From contig JAEUVZ010000073.1 in NCBI GenBank assembly GCA_016786665.1, positions 1 through 64,000 of the forward strand: a stretch of 64,000 bases of DNA. Reading direction: 5' to 3'. The stretch is from Flavipsychrobacter sp. (GTDB taxonomy: Bacteria > Bacteroidota > Bacteroidia > Chitinophagales > Chitinophagaceae). The notes beneath the pieces are model-generated. The model had not been told where the DNA came from, did not search any database, and worked only from the letters and a program-made list of their open reading frames with translations. The position numbers and the translations under genes were made by a program. Of the stretch, positions 28,527 to 35,862 are shown piece after piece (positions within the stretch are counted from its first letter, which is position 1; every line of letters begins with the position of its first letter).

Positions 28527-29090
28527 TTATAAAGACAGAATAAAGGGTAGAATCAGGTTAGCCATCAGGAAGCCGCCTGTCATAAAGCTGATAGTAGCGA
28601 TAAGAGAGGGTAGTTGCAGGTTGCTCAGGCCCATAATAGAATGGCCCGATGTGCAGCCACCGGCATACCGGGTGCCGAACCCTACCAGGAATCCGCCTGC
28701 CACCATCATAATGAACCCACGGGTACTCAGGAGGCTTTCCCACGAGAACAGGTCTTGTGGTACCAGCCCCGACAAGTCGGTGATGCCCCACGAGTTCAGG
28801 TCGGCAGCCAGGGCGGGGTGTATCGATACTGGTGCGCCGGAGTTCAGGAATAGTGTTGCTACTATAGCCCCGGCTATAATACCGCCCGCAAAAAAGAGGT
28901 TCCATATTTCCTTTTTCCACTCATACCGGAAGAAGGGTACTTTCCCGGGAAGGCAAGCCGCGCAGATGTGCCGCAGGTTAGCTGATATGCCGAAGTGTTT
29001 ATTGCCCAGCAGCAGTAGGGCTGGCACCGTAAGGCCTATAAGAATGCCGGCCACATACCAGGGCCATGGTTGTTTTAGTAGGTCTGTCAT
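28527..29090 (-). CDS. YeeE/YedE-family membrane protein, first half-transporter
   Basis: The protein has 187 residues and four or five membrane helices. The signature [19 protein letters not shown] holds the Cys that would pass sulfur along the pore; ICAACLPGK adds two more Cys. It is the partner of the 166-residue half downstream (8 nt) and follows thioredoxin by 25 nt. Import of a reduced sulfur compound such as thiosulfate is inferred from the family, and the nearby MBL-rhodanese and TauE support this. Confidence 0.87.
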   Translation of the reverse strand: MTDLLKQPWPWYVAGILIGLTVPALLLLGNKHFGISANLRHICAACLPGKVPFFRYEWKKEIWNLFFAGGIIAGAIVATLFLNSGAPVSIHPALAADLNSWGITDLSGLVPQDLFSWESLLSTRGFIMMVAGGFLVGFGTRYAGGCTSGHSIMGLSNLQLPSLIATISFMTGGFLMANLILPFILSL

Positions 29091-29115
29091 AAAGTCTGAA
29101 AGTGTGCGTTGTTGC

Positions 29116-29412
29116 TTAAGCGTGTTGTTGTATGATTTGTGCCAGTTGCCGGGCGGGTACTACGCCGCTCTGGCGCCAGAGTATCTTCCCGTTCCGGAAG
29201 AGCATAAGTGTCGGTACTCCTTGTATGCCGTAGGCCGATGCCGCTTCGGGGTTGCGGTCCACATCTATCTTTATAATGTTTGCGTCATCGCCTACTATGC
29301 CTTTCAGCTCCTGGAGTATAGGCTGCATCATTTTGCAGGGGCCGCACCAGGTGGCGAAGAAGTCTACCAATACGGGCTTGTCGCTGTTTATTAATTCATT
29401 GAAGTTGCTCAT
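29116..29412 (-). CDS. Thioredoxin
   Basis: The protein has 98 residues with the canonical fold: [20 protein letters not shown] (CGPC active site), [24 protein letters not shown] with the cis-Pro, and a closing helix. It has no signal peptide, so it is cytosolic. As first gene of the operon with the two YeeE/YedE halves it probably reduces persulfide carried in by the transporter or by rhodanese. It has a TAAATTTG -7 box and a Crp-type operator upstream. Whether it is the general thioredoxin or a dedicated sulfur-transfer one cannot be told. Confidence 0.92.
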   Translation of the reverse strand: MSNFNELINSDKPVLVDFFATWCGPCKMMQPILQELKGIVGDDANIIKIDVDRNPEAASAYGIQGVPTLMLFRNGKILWRQSGVVPARQLAQIIQQHA

Positions 29413-29438
29413 TGTTGTTGTTTTTTAAGTGATCTATG

Positions 29439-29482
29439 CAAATTTAGTTCCACCGGCGGCGGAAGAGTGTAACACAAGTCAC
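29439..29482 (-). promoter_or_regulatory. Promoter with Crp/Fnr-type operator for trx-yeeE operon
   Basis: The -7 box TAAATTTG (29446-29439, minus strand) is consensus. GTAACACAAGTCAC (29469-29482) differs by one base from GTGA-N6-TCAC. Its centre is 36.5 nt from the last base of the -7 box, about -41.5 from the predicted start, the same as at the two sister promoters. Confidence 0.6.
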
Positions 29483-30180
29483 CGTACTTTTCCAATCCGG
29501 TATTGAAAGTTCACGAAGATATTCTCACTGGCCGATGAGCTGCGCTGGGCATGTAGATAGCCCGCTTCAGCTTCGGCTTGCCCGGTTATATGCCACATCA
29601 GGCTGACTCCGCTCCGGTTCTGGTCGAAGGTCGTGCGCCCCGTACCGGTATAGTAGGTCATAAATAGTTCATTGAAGGGGCGTACCGACAAGGCGGGGCT
29701 GAGTTGCCACCGTACTCCGGCTTGTAGCCTTGGCCGCAGTTCATCCGTGCGTTGCGGGCGCATCCGGTACTCCAGTCCGGGACGGGTGTACAGGCGCACA
29801 TGCCGGTGTATATCTGTGCCCAGTATGGCGGCCAGCGTCAGGCGGTACTCATGGGTTTTGCTGAGCTTGCCTTTGTTGTCCAGCGCATAGTGTTCAAACC
29901 AGGCAAAAGGCGATAGGCTTACCCTCAGGTGTTTCGTCGGGTCATAGTGCACATAGGTACGCACGGAGTAGAGCAGGGGAGCGGCCATCAGTTCCTGGTC
30001 GGTGTTGTTCTGCCTTCGTAGTTGTCCTTCCGCTTCGGCGCTCCATTTTCCGGCTAGGTGCGCGCATAATGTAGCGCGTGTCCAGCCCGTCAGTCGGCTT
30101 TGCGCGCATACCGGTACGCCTGCGGTTATTGCCAGGAGCCATCCGGCACCAAGCCAGCCATATATGCGCCGGGTTGTCAT
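29479..30180 (-). CDS. DUF2490-family outer-membrane-type protein
   Basis: The protein has 233 residues. The signal peptide ends near GVPVCAQS. The rest is made of amphipathic beta strands (GKWSAEAEGQLRRQN, RVSLSPFAWFEHYAL, LSVRPFNELFMTYYTG) ending in an aromatic strand (IFVNFQYRIGKVR), the DUF2490 porin-like pattern. It probably forms a small outer-membrane barrel. It lies between the trx operon and the MBL-rhodanese gene on the same strand. It may supply outer-membrane passage for the sulfur substrate, but this is context only. Its own upstream region lacks the Crp-type site. Confidence 0.8.
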   Translation of the reverse strand: MTTRRIYGWLGAGWLLAITAGVPVCAQSRLTGWTRATLCAHLAGKWSAEAEGQLRRQNNTDQELMAAPLLYSVRTYVHYDPTKHLRVSLSPFAWFEHYALDNKGKLSKTHEYRLTLAAILGTDIHRHVRLYTRPGLEYRMRPQRTDELRPRLQAGVRWQLSPALSVRPFNELFMTYYTGTGRTTFDQNRSGVSLMWHITGQAEAEAGYLHAQRSSSASENIFVNFQYRIGKVR

Positions 30181-30203
30181 CTTCAGTTCTTTTTATAAAA
30201 GTA

Positions 30204-30240
30204 CTGTACCCGCCCCGGCAGTCCGGGGCGGGTACAGTAA
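30204..30240 (-). terminator. Terminator after the MBL-rhodanese gene
   Basis: A 15-bp perfect stem, CTGTACCCGCCCCGG (30204-30218) with CCGGGGCGGGTACAG (30223-30237). On the minus strand it is followed by TACTTTT, a weak T-run. Confidence 0.75.
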
Positions 30241-30250
30241 GATACGCTTT

Positions 30251-31669
30251 TTACAGCAGGGTAGAGGGGCACACATAGTCTGTGTGTGCCAGCTTGCCAT
30301 TTTCTTTTATCGCTTTAAATCCACCTTGCACGTCTACCAGGTGCTCATAGCCCCTTGCCCGTAGTATGGAGGCGAATATCATCGAGCGGTAACCTCCGGC
30401 GCAATGCACATAGTAGGTCTTGTTTTTGTCTATTTCAGGCATCACATCGTTTATGTAGTCCAGGGGCAGGTTCTCCGCGTCTACCAGGTGCTCGCTGTCA
30501 TATTCGCTCTTTTTGCGCACATCCAGTATGTTTACCGGTGCCTTCCCGGCGCGCGATGCAAGTTCTTCCGCGGTTATGGAGGTTATCGTGTCCAGCGGTT
30601 TGCCGGCGTCTTTCCAGGTTTGTATGCCGCCTTTCAGGTACCCGATGGTATGGTCGTAGCCTACGCGGGCCAGGCGGGTAACTACCTCGTTTTCCTTGCC
30701 CGGTTCTGCCACTATCAGTATTTCCTGTTTTATGTCTGGTATCAGCGTCCCTACCCAGGGGGCGAAGTTGCCGTTCACGCCTATGTTTATGCTGTTGGGT
30801 ATAAAGCCCGAGGCGAAGTCTTGTGGGTCACGGGTGTCCAGTACCAGTGCGCTTGTCTCATTGGCCGCGGCTTCAAATGCTTCCGGCGAAAAGGCGTGTT
30901 GCCCGCGCTCCAGCACTTTGTCTATGCTCTCATATCCCTGTATGTTCATCATCACGTTTAGCGGAAAGTACTTAGGCGGTGGCATCAGCCCCGTGATCAC
31001 TTCTTTTATGAATTCTTCTTTACTCATGTCCGCACGCAAGGCATAGTTGTTCTTCTTTTGGTTGCCCAGGGTGTCGGTGGTCTCCTTGCTCATGTTTTTT
31101 CCACACGCGCTTCCCGCTCCGTGCGCCGGGAAAACGATAAGATCATCGGGCAGCGTCATTATTTTGTTGCGTAGCGATTCAAAGAGGTAGCCCGCCAGTT
31201 TCTCTTGCGTCAGGTCGGCCACTACTTTTTGTGCCAGGTCGGGGCGGCCCACATCTCCTATAAAGAGGGTGTCGCCGCTGAATAAGCCCATCGCTTTCCC
31301 TTCTTCATTAGTTACCAGGTAGCAGGTGCTTTCCATGGTGTGGCCGGGGGTATGTATGGCTTTTATAGTTACAGCGCCCAGCTTAAATTCCTGCCCGGCC
31401 GTAGCTATCAGTGCCTCAAAGTCAGGCTTTGCTGTGGGGCCGTACACTATGGTCGCGCCGGTCTTCTTTGCCAGGTCTATATGCCCCGATACAAAGTCAG
31501 CGTGAAAGTGCGTTTCAAATACATACTTTATCGTAGCGTTGTTCTTTTCTGCTTTAGCGATGTAGGGCGCTACTTCGCGTAGTGGGTCAATGATGGCAGC
31601 TTCGCCGTTGCTTTCCACGTAGTAGGCTCCTTGTGCCAGGCAGCCGGTATAAATTTGTTCGATAACCAT
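30251..31669 (-). CDS. MBL-fold persulfide dioxygenase-like protein with two rhodanese domains
   Basis: The protein has 472 residues. Residues 1-230 form a metallo-beta-lactamase fold of the ETHE1/Blh type: THFHADFVSGH, HTPGHTMEST and SGDTLFIGDVGRPDL carry the iron or zinc ligands. Rhodanese domain 1 (about 265-360) keeps the fold (LDTRDPQDFASGFIPNSIN) but has no active Cys. Domain 2 (about 375-460) has HCAGGYRS with the catalytic Cys. The protein should oxidise persulfide to sulfite and handle sulfane sulfur. It is driven by a promoter with a perfect GTGA-N6-TCAC operator at -41.5. It matches an inferred sulfide/thiosulfate response together with TauE and YeeE. Confidence 0.9.
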   Translation of the reverse strand: MVIEQIYTGCLAQGAYYVESNGEAAIIDPLREVAPYIAKAEKNNATIKYVFETHFHADFVSGHIDLAKKTGATIVYGPTAKPDFEALIATAGQEFKLGAVTIKAIHTPGHTMESTCYLVTNEEGKAMGLFSGDTLFIGDVGRPDLAQKVVADLTQEKLAGYLFESLRNKIMTLPDDLIVFPAHGAGSACGKNMSKETTDTLGNQKKNNYALRADMSKEEFIKEVITGLMPPPKYFPLNVMMNIQGYESIDKVLERGQHAFSPEAFEAAANETSALVLDTRDPQDFASGFIPNSINIGVNGNFAPWVGTLIPDIKQEILIVAEPGKENEVVTRLARVGYDHTIGYLKGGIQTWKDAGKPLDTITSITAEELASRAGKAPVNILDVRKKSEYDSEHLVDAENLPLDYINDVMPEIDKNKTYYVHCAGGYRSMIFASILRARGYEHLVDVQGGFKAIKENGKLAHTDYVCPSTLL

Positions 31670-31686
31670 AGCTTGTTTCTTTTTTA

Positions 31687-31730
31687 CAAAGATGATTGTT
31701 GATGTATTCTTTTACGGTGACGTATATCAC
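31687..31730 (-). promoter_or_regulatory. Promoter with Crp/Fnr-type operator for MBL-rhodanese
   Basis: The -7 box CATCTTTG (31694-31687, minus strand) has one change from TAnnTTTG and no good -33 box. GTGACGTATATCAC (31717-31730) is a GTGA-N6-TCAC palindrome centred 36.5 nt from the box, about -41.5, a class II activator position. Confidence 0.7.
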
Positions 31731-31735
31731 ATGCG

Positions 31736-32527
31736 TTAGTTTATATAGAGTTCTTTTACCAGTATATAGATGCCCATTATCAGCACAAACCAGCCGAAGC
31801 CTTTCTTTAGCTTACTGCCGGGTATGTGCTGCGCCAGGAAGATACCGGCGAATATACCCGCCACGGCTATTGCGGTAATGGTCAGTAGTAGTTGCCAGTT
31901 AATGGCATAGTTTCCGCTGTCGCCTGCAAATCCTACCAGCGAGTTCATAGCGATAATAAGCAGCGAGGTACCCACCGCTTCTTTCATAGGTAGTTGCAGC
32001 AGCAGTACCAATGCCGGTATCAGCAGAAAGCCACCGCCGGCTCCCAGGAAGCCCGTTACCAATCCTATCAGTATGCCGTAGCCCGCCAGTTTACCGGTGG
32101 TGGCCGTTGGTTTGGCGGATGTCGCATCTGTTTTGCGGTCGCGTATCATTGAGGTCGATGCTGCCAGCATCAGTAAGGCGAACAGCACAAGGGTGGCCAG
32201 TTGTTTGGTTACGGTCAGTCCGTTTACAGTAAAGAGGGTAGCCGGCACGGCCGAAACAATAAATTTCCGTGTCACGAACACCGTTGCTACCGACGATATG
32301 CCAAATAGCAGGGCGGTCTTTACATTCACTTGTTGCTTCATGTAGTTGCGGGCTGCCCCTACCAGGCTGGTAGTGCCTACTATAAAGAGGGAGTATGAGG
32401 TAGCCGACACCGCGTCTACGTCAAACAGGTACACCAGTACGGGCACGGTAAGGATAGAGCCGCCTCCGCCTATAAGGCCCAGGGAGATGCCGATAAGTGC
32501 CGATGCCAGGTAGCCAATTAGTTCCAT
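31736..32527 (-). CDS. TauE/SafE-family sulfite/organosulfonate exporter
   Basis: The protein has 263 residues from the ATG at 32525-32527, the point where transcription is predicted to start; an upstream ATG would add six residues (MRQFCT). Seven or eight membrane helices in two repeats each begin with the family glycine motif: IGISLGLIGGGGSILTVPVLV and LVTGFLGAGGGFLLIPALVLL. TauE/SafE proteins export sulfite or sulfonates. With the MBL-rhodanese, which would produce sulfite from persulfide, this removes the toxic product. It is directly downstream of the Crp-family gene, with a perfect operator in between. Confidence 0.9.
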   Translation of the reverse strand: MELIGYLASALIGISLGLIGGGGSILTVPVLVYLFDVDAVSATSYSLFIVGTTSLVGAARNYMKQQVNVKTALLFGISSVATVFVTRKFIVSAVPATLFTVNGLTVTKQLATLVLFALLMLAASTSMIRDRKTDATSAKPTATTGKLAGYGILIGLVTGFLGAGGGFLLIPALVLLLQLPMKEAVGTSLLIIAMNSLVGFAGDSGNYAINWQLLLTITAIAVAGIFAGIFLAQHIPGSKLKKGFGWFVLIMGIYILVKELYIN

Positions 32528-32531
32528 CGTG

Positions 32532-32575
32532 CAAAACTGCCGCACGATTCATACAGAAGTGGTGACTATAGTCAC
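32532..32575 (-). promoter_or_regulatory. Promoter with Crp/Fnr-type operator for the TauE/SafE gene
   Basis: The -7 box CAGTTTTG (32539-32532, minus strand) ends 5 nt before ATG 32527, so the mRNA may be leaderless. GTGACTATAGTCAC (32562-32575) is a perfect 14-bp palindrome centred 36.5 nt from the box. Confidence 0.7.
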
Positions 32576-32587
32576 ACCCATTCCTCT

Positions 32588-33229
32588 TTACAGGTTCAGG
32601 TCTAGTATTTCCACGTTGTTGCGGTGTATTTTTATCATGTTCCGGTCCGCCAGTTTTTTCATCAGCCGCGATATTACCTCGCGCGATGAGTTTAGCTCCT
32701 GGGCTATTTCAGCATGGGTAAAGGGTATAAAGTTGCTGTTTAGCGTTTGTTGGTGCTTTTTCAGGTAGTACACCAGCCGCTCATCCATATTCCGGAAGGC
32801 GATATGGTCTATGGTGGTGAGCAATTCCTCAAATCGCCGCCGGTAGGTACCCAGCACATATTGGTACCAGCCTTTGTGGGTCATCATCCACTCGTCCATT
32901 TTGTTTAGAGGTACCATCAGCAGTTCTACTTCGCCCACCGCTTTCGCGGTAAGTTCGCTGGTGTCTTGCTTCGATGAGCATATCAGCGAGAGGGCGCAGG
33001 CTTCGCCTGGCTGTATGTAATACATAAAGAATTCACCACCTTCTTCGTCTTCCCGGTACACCTTTACCAGTCCGCTCAGCACTATCATGGTAGAGCGGAT
33101 GTACTGCCCGGTCTTCATCAGCAGGGTGCCGTCTTCAAAGGTTTTGATGGTCCCCGTCTCTGCTATCTCGTGCGAAAGCTCCGGCCCGAATTGCGGGAAT
33201 TTTTCACTGATTTCATTCTCTGGTATCAT
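32588..33229 (-). CDS. Crp/Fnr-family transcription regulator
   Basis: The protein has 213 residues. The N-terminal cyclic-nucleotide-like beta-roll (about 20-130; GTLLMKTGQYIRSTMIVLSG, FFMYYIQPGEACALSL) is followed by the long dimer helix and a winged HTH (about 150-205) with FTHAEIAQELNSSREVISRL, where SSREVISR is the recognition helix of the Crp group. One Cys lies in SLICSSKQDTSE, so an iron-sulfur cluster of Fnr type is not evident. It sits next to TauE and very likely binds the three GTGA-N6-TCAC-like sites at 29469, 31717 and 32562 as an activator. The effector is unknown; sulfide or persulfide is plausible. Confidence 0.9.
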   Translation of the reverse strand: MIPENEISEKFPQFGPELSHEIAETGTIKTFEDGTLLMKTGQYIRSTMIVLSGLVKVYREDEEGGEFFMYYIQPGEACALSLICSSKQDTSELTAKAVGEVELLMVPLNKMDEWMMTHKGWYQYVLGTYRRRFEELLTTIDHIAFRNMDERLVYYLKKHQQTLNSNFIPFTHAEIAQELNSSREVISRLMKKLADRNMIKIHRNNVEILDLNL

Positions 33230-33285
33230 AGCGGCAAGTTAAGCAACTGTGCGTTAAGCCTTTGGCAATTTTCCCGCGGCGGCGG

Positions 33286-34854
33286 TTACATATATTTTAG
33301 ACGCTCTTCTTCCAGGTCCAGTCGGTACAGGTGCCGGCGTATGTGTTCTTCATCCAATTCTTCGTCATCGTTCCACTCCAGCAGCCAGGCGCGCTGCTGG
33401 TTAATGATTTTCAGCATTATAGCCTTGCATTCAGCGTTCAGGTGTTCCGTTCCGGATGCATCCTGCCCCTTTCGCCATTTGGCAACCGCATATTGCAGTG
33501 CGGGTTGCAGTTCTATCGCTTCGCCATATTCAGTCGCTGCGTAGTCAGAGCTGTATTGGTTCAGCCGGTAATGAAGGGCGTAGTAGTGGGTTTCGCCCGG
33601 TACTTCTTCATCATCATGCAGTATCGGTATCTTCCGGATAAAGTACGGCAGGGTAAGGCCTTGTATCACCAGGGTCAGCAGTATCACAACAAAGGTGATG
33701 AACAGTATCAGGTTGCGCCCGGGGAAGGGCGTGCCATCTGCCAGCGTCCGGGGTATGGAGAGGGCCGCCGCCAGCGATACTACGCCCCGCATCCCCGCCC
33801 ATCCCAGCAGGAATGGAGTTTTATATCCGGGGTGGCGTTCCGCTACATTTATAAAGTTCCGCATAATAAAGGTGGTCAGTACCGCCCCGTAAGCTGCCAG
33901 CATACGCACTACCACCAGCACTAGTGTAATAATCGCGCCGTATCCTATGGCGGTCCAGGTACTCACACCTTCCAGGCCGTCACTTATTTCCGGTAGGTCC
34001 AGTCCTATCAATATAAACACTAGTCCGTTTAGTATAAAGCTGAAGCTTTGCCATACCGAGTAGCCCTTTATCCGGCTGTCGCTGCTCAGGAAGCGGTGTT
34101 GCCGCCTGGCCAGGAAAAGTCCGCCGCTCACTACTGCCAGCACGCCCGAGCAGTGTACGGCCTCCGCCACTATGTACATAAAGTAGGGCGCCACCAGGGT
34201 CAGTACTATGTCCATCTCGGCATTGGTGGGCAGAAATTTATGGGCCTTGTAGAATAGATAGGCCAGCAGCAGCCCGGTACCTACACCGGCCACCACCATC
34301 CACCCGAAGGAAAGCGCGGCTTCCTGCCACACAAACTGCCCCGTGCCCACCGCTACCAGTGCAAACCGGAATACGATGAGCGAGGAGGCGTCGTTGAACA
34401 GGCTCTCGCCTTCTACAATGGTCTGGAAGCGCGCGGGCACTTTTACAAATTTCATGATCGCACCCGCGCTTACAGCGTCAGGAGGCGACACAATACCTCC
34501 CAGCAGAAAGCCCATAGCCAGCGAGAATCCGGGTATAAAGTAGTTGGAGGCCAGCGCTACAGCGGTAGCGGTGAGCAATACCACTATAAAGGCGAAGCTG
34601 GTCACTATCCGGCGCCATTTCCACAGTTCCTTCCACGATATGCTCCAGGCCGCCTCATACAGCAGCGGCGGCAGAAAGATGATAAAGATCAGTTCCGGGT
34701 CTATTCTTATCCGCGGCACGCCCGGTACCAGGCTGGCCGCCAGCCCGCCCAATACCAGCAGTATCGGGTAAGCCACTTTTATCTTGTTAGCCAGCAGTAT
34801 CAGCAATACAATAAGGACGATAATGCCTAGATAGAATGGAAAGTCATGAAGCAT
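33286..34854 (-). CDS. Na+/H+ antiporter, CPA1 family
   Basis: The protein has 522 residues from the ATG at 34852-34854 (MLHDFPFYLG); an upstream frame of 16 residues is less likely. About twelve membrane helices. The ion-binding region is recognisable in GGIVSPPDAVSAGAIMK (an ND/DD-type motif, here PPDA) and in the Arg-rich GWAGMRGVVSLAAALSIP helix typical of CPA1 exchangers. A hydrophilic tail of about 120 residues (from HDDEEVPGE) lies in the cytosol. It probably exports sodium and handles pH. It ends 57 nt upstream of the Crp-family gene and need not belong to the sulfur set. Confidence 0.9.
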   Translation of the reverse strand: MLHDFPFYLGIIVLIVLLILLANKIKVAYPILLVLGGLAASLVPGVPRIRIDPELIFIIFLPPLLYEAAWSISWKELWKWRRIVTSFAFIVVLLTATAVALASNYFIPGFSLAMGFLLGGIVSPPDAVSAGAIMKFVKVPARFQTIVEGESLFNDASSLIVFRFALVAVGTGQFVWQEAALSFGWMVVAGVGTGLLLAYLFYKAHKFLPTNAEMDIVLTLVAPYFMYIVAEAVHCSGVLAVVSGGLFLARRQHRFLSSDSRIKGYSVWQSFSFILNGLVFILIGLDLPEISDGLEGVSTWTAIGYGAIITLVLVVVRMLAAYGAVLTTFIMRNFINVAERHPGYKTPFLLGWAGMRGVVSLAAALSIPRTLADGTPFPGRNLILFITFVVILLTLVIQGLTLPYFIRKIPILHDDEEVPGETHYYALHYRLNQYSSDYAATEYGEAIELQPALQYAVAKWRKGQDASGTEHLNAECKAIMLKIINQQRAWLLEWNDDEELDEEHIRRHLYRLDLEEERLKYM

Positions 34855-34925
34855 ATATACTGCAATATAAGGCTTAAGAGCTTGATTTCCAGTAGCGAAC
34901 AAACCCTGGTGTTGTGGTATTAAAA

Positions 34926-34956
34926 AAGCGCACCGGGCATTTTGCCCGGTGCGCTT
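34926..34956 (-). terminator. Terminator of the DUF4834 gene
   Basis: AAGCGCACCGGGCA (34926-34939) pairs with TGCCCGGTGCGCTT (34943-34956); the minus strand continues TTTTAATA. Confidence 0.88.
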
Positions 34957-34983
34957 CTATGGTAGTGTCAATAGATTTATTGT

Positions 34984-35202
34984 TTACTTAACTTCTTCAT
35001 AATCAATGTATTCCCCGTCCACGGGCTTGGGTTTCGGTGCGGGGTTGGGGTTGTTGGACTGTTGTTGCATTTGGTTCATCTGGTCTTGCATCTCGCGCAT
35101 ACGGCTGCTGGCCATCCGGGTCACCCGGGCTACCGGTATCACAAACCGCACAATAAAGCGGAAAAGAAAGTAAAGCGCCAGGCCTAAAAACAAATATTTC
35201 AT
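34984..35202 (-). CDS. DUF4834-family small membrane protein
   Basis: The protein has 72 residues from the ATG at 35200-35202 (MKYLFLGLALYFLFRFIV); the longer frame begins in the divergent promoter region. It has one membrane helix (about 2-22), then a basic, Met/Gln-rich helix (MREMQDQMNQMQQQS), a Pro-rich linker (PNPAPKPKP) and an acidic end (GEYIDYEEVK). This is the DUF4834 layout found throughout Bacteroidota next to rimP. Its function is unknown. Confidence 0.82.
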   Translation of the reverse strand: MKYLFLGLALYFLFRFIVRFVIPVARVTRMASSRMREMQDQMNQMQQQSNNPNPAPKPKPVDGEYIDYEEVK

Positions 35203-35278
35203 AACGATACCAAAGGTAAGCATCCTGTCGCCCACTACCGTTAATGAAAATATAATTCCGCGCCGCAAACGGCTAAAT

Positions 35279-35309
35279 TTTGCCGGATGTAGGAAGTTTA
35301 CTATATTTG
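35279..35309 (+). promoter_or_regulatory. Consensus promoter of the rimP-nusA-infB operon
   Basis: TTTG (35279-35282), 19 nt, TATATTTG (35302-35309) is a perfect Bacteroidota promoter. The predicted start is near 35314, leaving a leader of about 51 nt that contains a hairpin. Confidence 0.8.
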
Positions 35310-35329
35310 CACCGGAATTAATTCGAAAG

Positions 35330-35360
35330 AAGGGGACTCGCGGAAGTCCCCTTGTTTTTT
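35330..35360 (+). promoter_or_regulatory. Terminator-like leader hairpin directly before rimP
   Basis: AAGGGGACT (35330-35338) pairs with AGTCCCCTT (35345-35353), loop CGCGGA, followed by GTTTTTT. The ATG of rimP follows at 35365. It looks like an intrinsic terminator inside the operon leader, so attenuation or antitermination is possible. Confidence 0.65.
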
Positions 35361-35364
35361 ATCT

Positions 35365-35820
35365 ATGCCAGACGTATTAGAAAAAGTAAGAAGTTTTTTA
35401 GAGCCATTATTAGAAGGTACCGATATGTTCATCATGAACCTGAAAATAAAGCCTACCAACAATATTAAGGTCTTCCTCGATGCGGACGAAGGGCTGTCTA
35501 TCGCCAAAAGCGCTGGCATCAATCGCAAACTGCACCACGCTATAGAAGAGTCCGGTATGTTCCCCGAAGGGGATTATTCACTGGAGGTTTCCAGCCCGGG
35601 GGTAGACGAACCGCTTACCAGCATCCGCCAGTATAGAAAGAACATTGGCCGCAAAGTACTCGTAACGCTTACCGACGATACCGAACAAACCGGCATGCTG
35701 ACGGAAGTAGGGGAAGAAAGCTTGGTGATAGAGGTAAAAGTGGCCAAAAAGAAAGAAACAACACCGGTGGAAATTCCGCTGGACAGTATAAAAACAATAG
35801 TAGTACAAATCATTTTTTAA
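35365..35820 (+). CDS. rimP: Ribosome maturation factor RimP
   Basis: The protein has 151 residues, the family's usual size. The N-terminal domain has the RimP strand MNLKIKPTNNIKVFLDADEGLSI and the highly conserved YSLEVSSPGVDEPL. The C-terminal SH3-like domain starts at NIGRKVLVTL and ends at IKTIVVQI. It is needed for maturation of the 30S subunit. It is first gene of the classic rimP-nusA-infB operon, under a consensus promoter and a leader hairpin that together suggest attenuation. Confidence 0.95.
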   Translation: MPDVLEKVRSFLEPLLEGTDMFIMNLKIKPTNNIKVFLDADEGLSIAKSAGINRKLHHAIEESGMFPEGDYSLEVSSPGVDEPLTSIRQYRKNIGRKVLVTLTDDTEQTGMLTEVGEESLVIEVKVAKKKETTPVEIPLDSIKTIVVQIIF

Positions 35821-35862
35821 TTAAAAGCGCGTGGCGATGCCCCCGCGTAAAACCAGGTAAAT

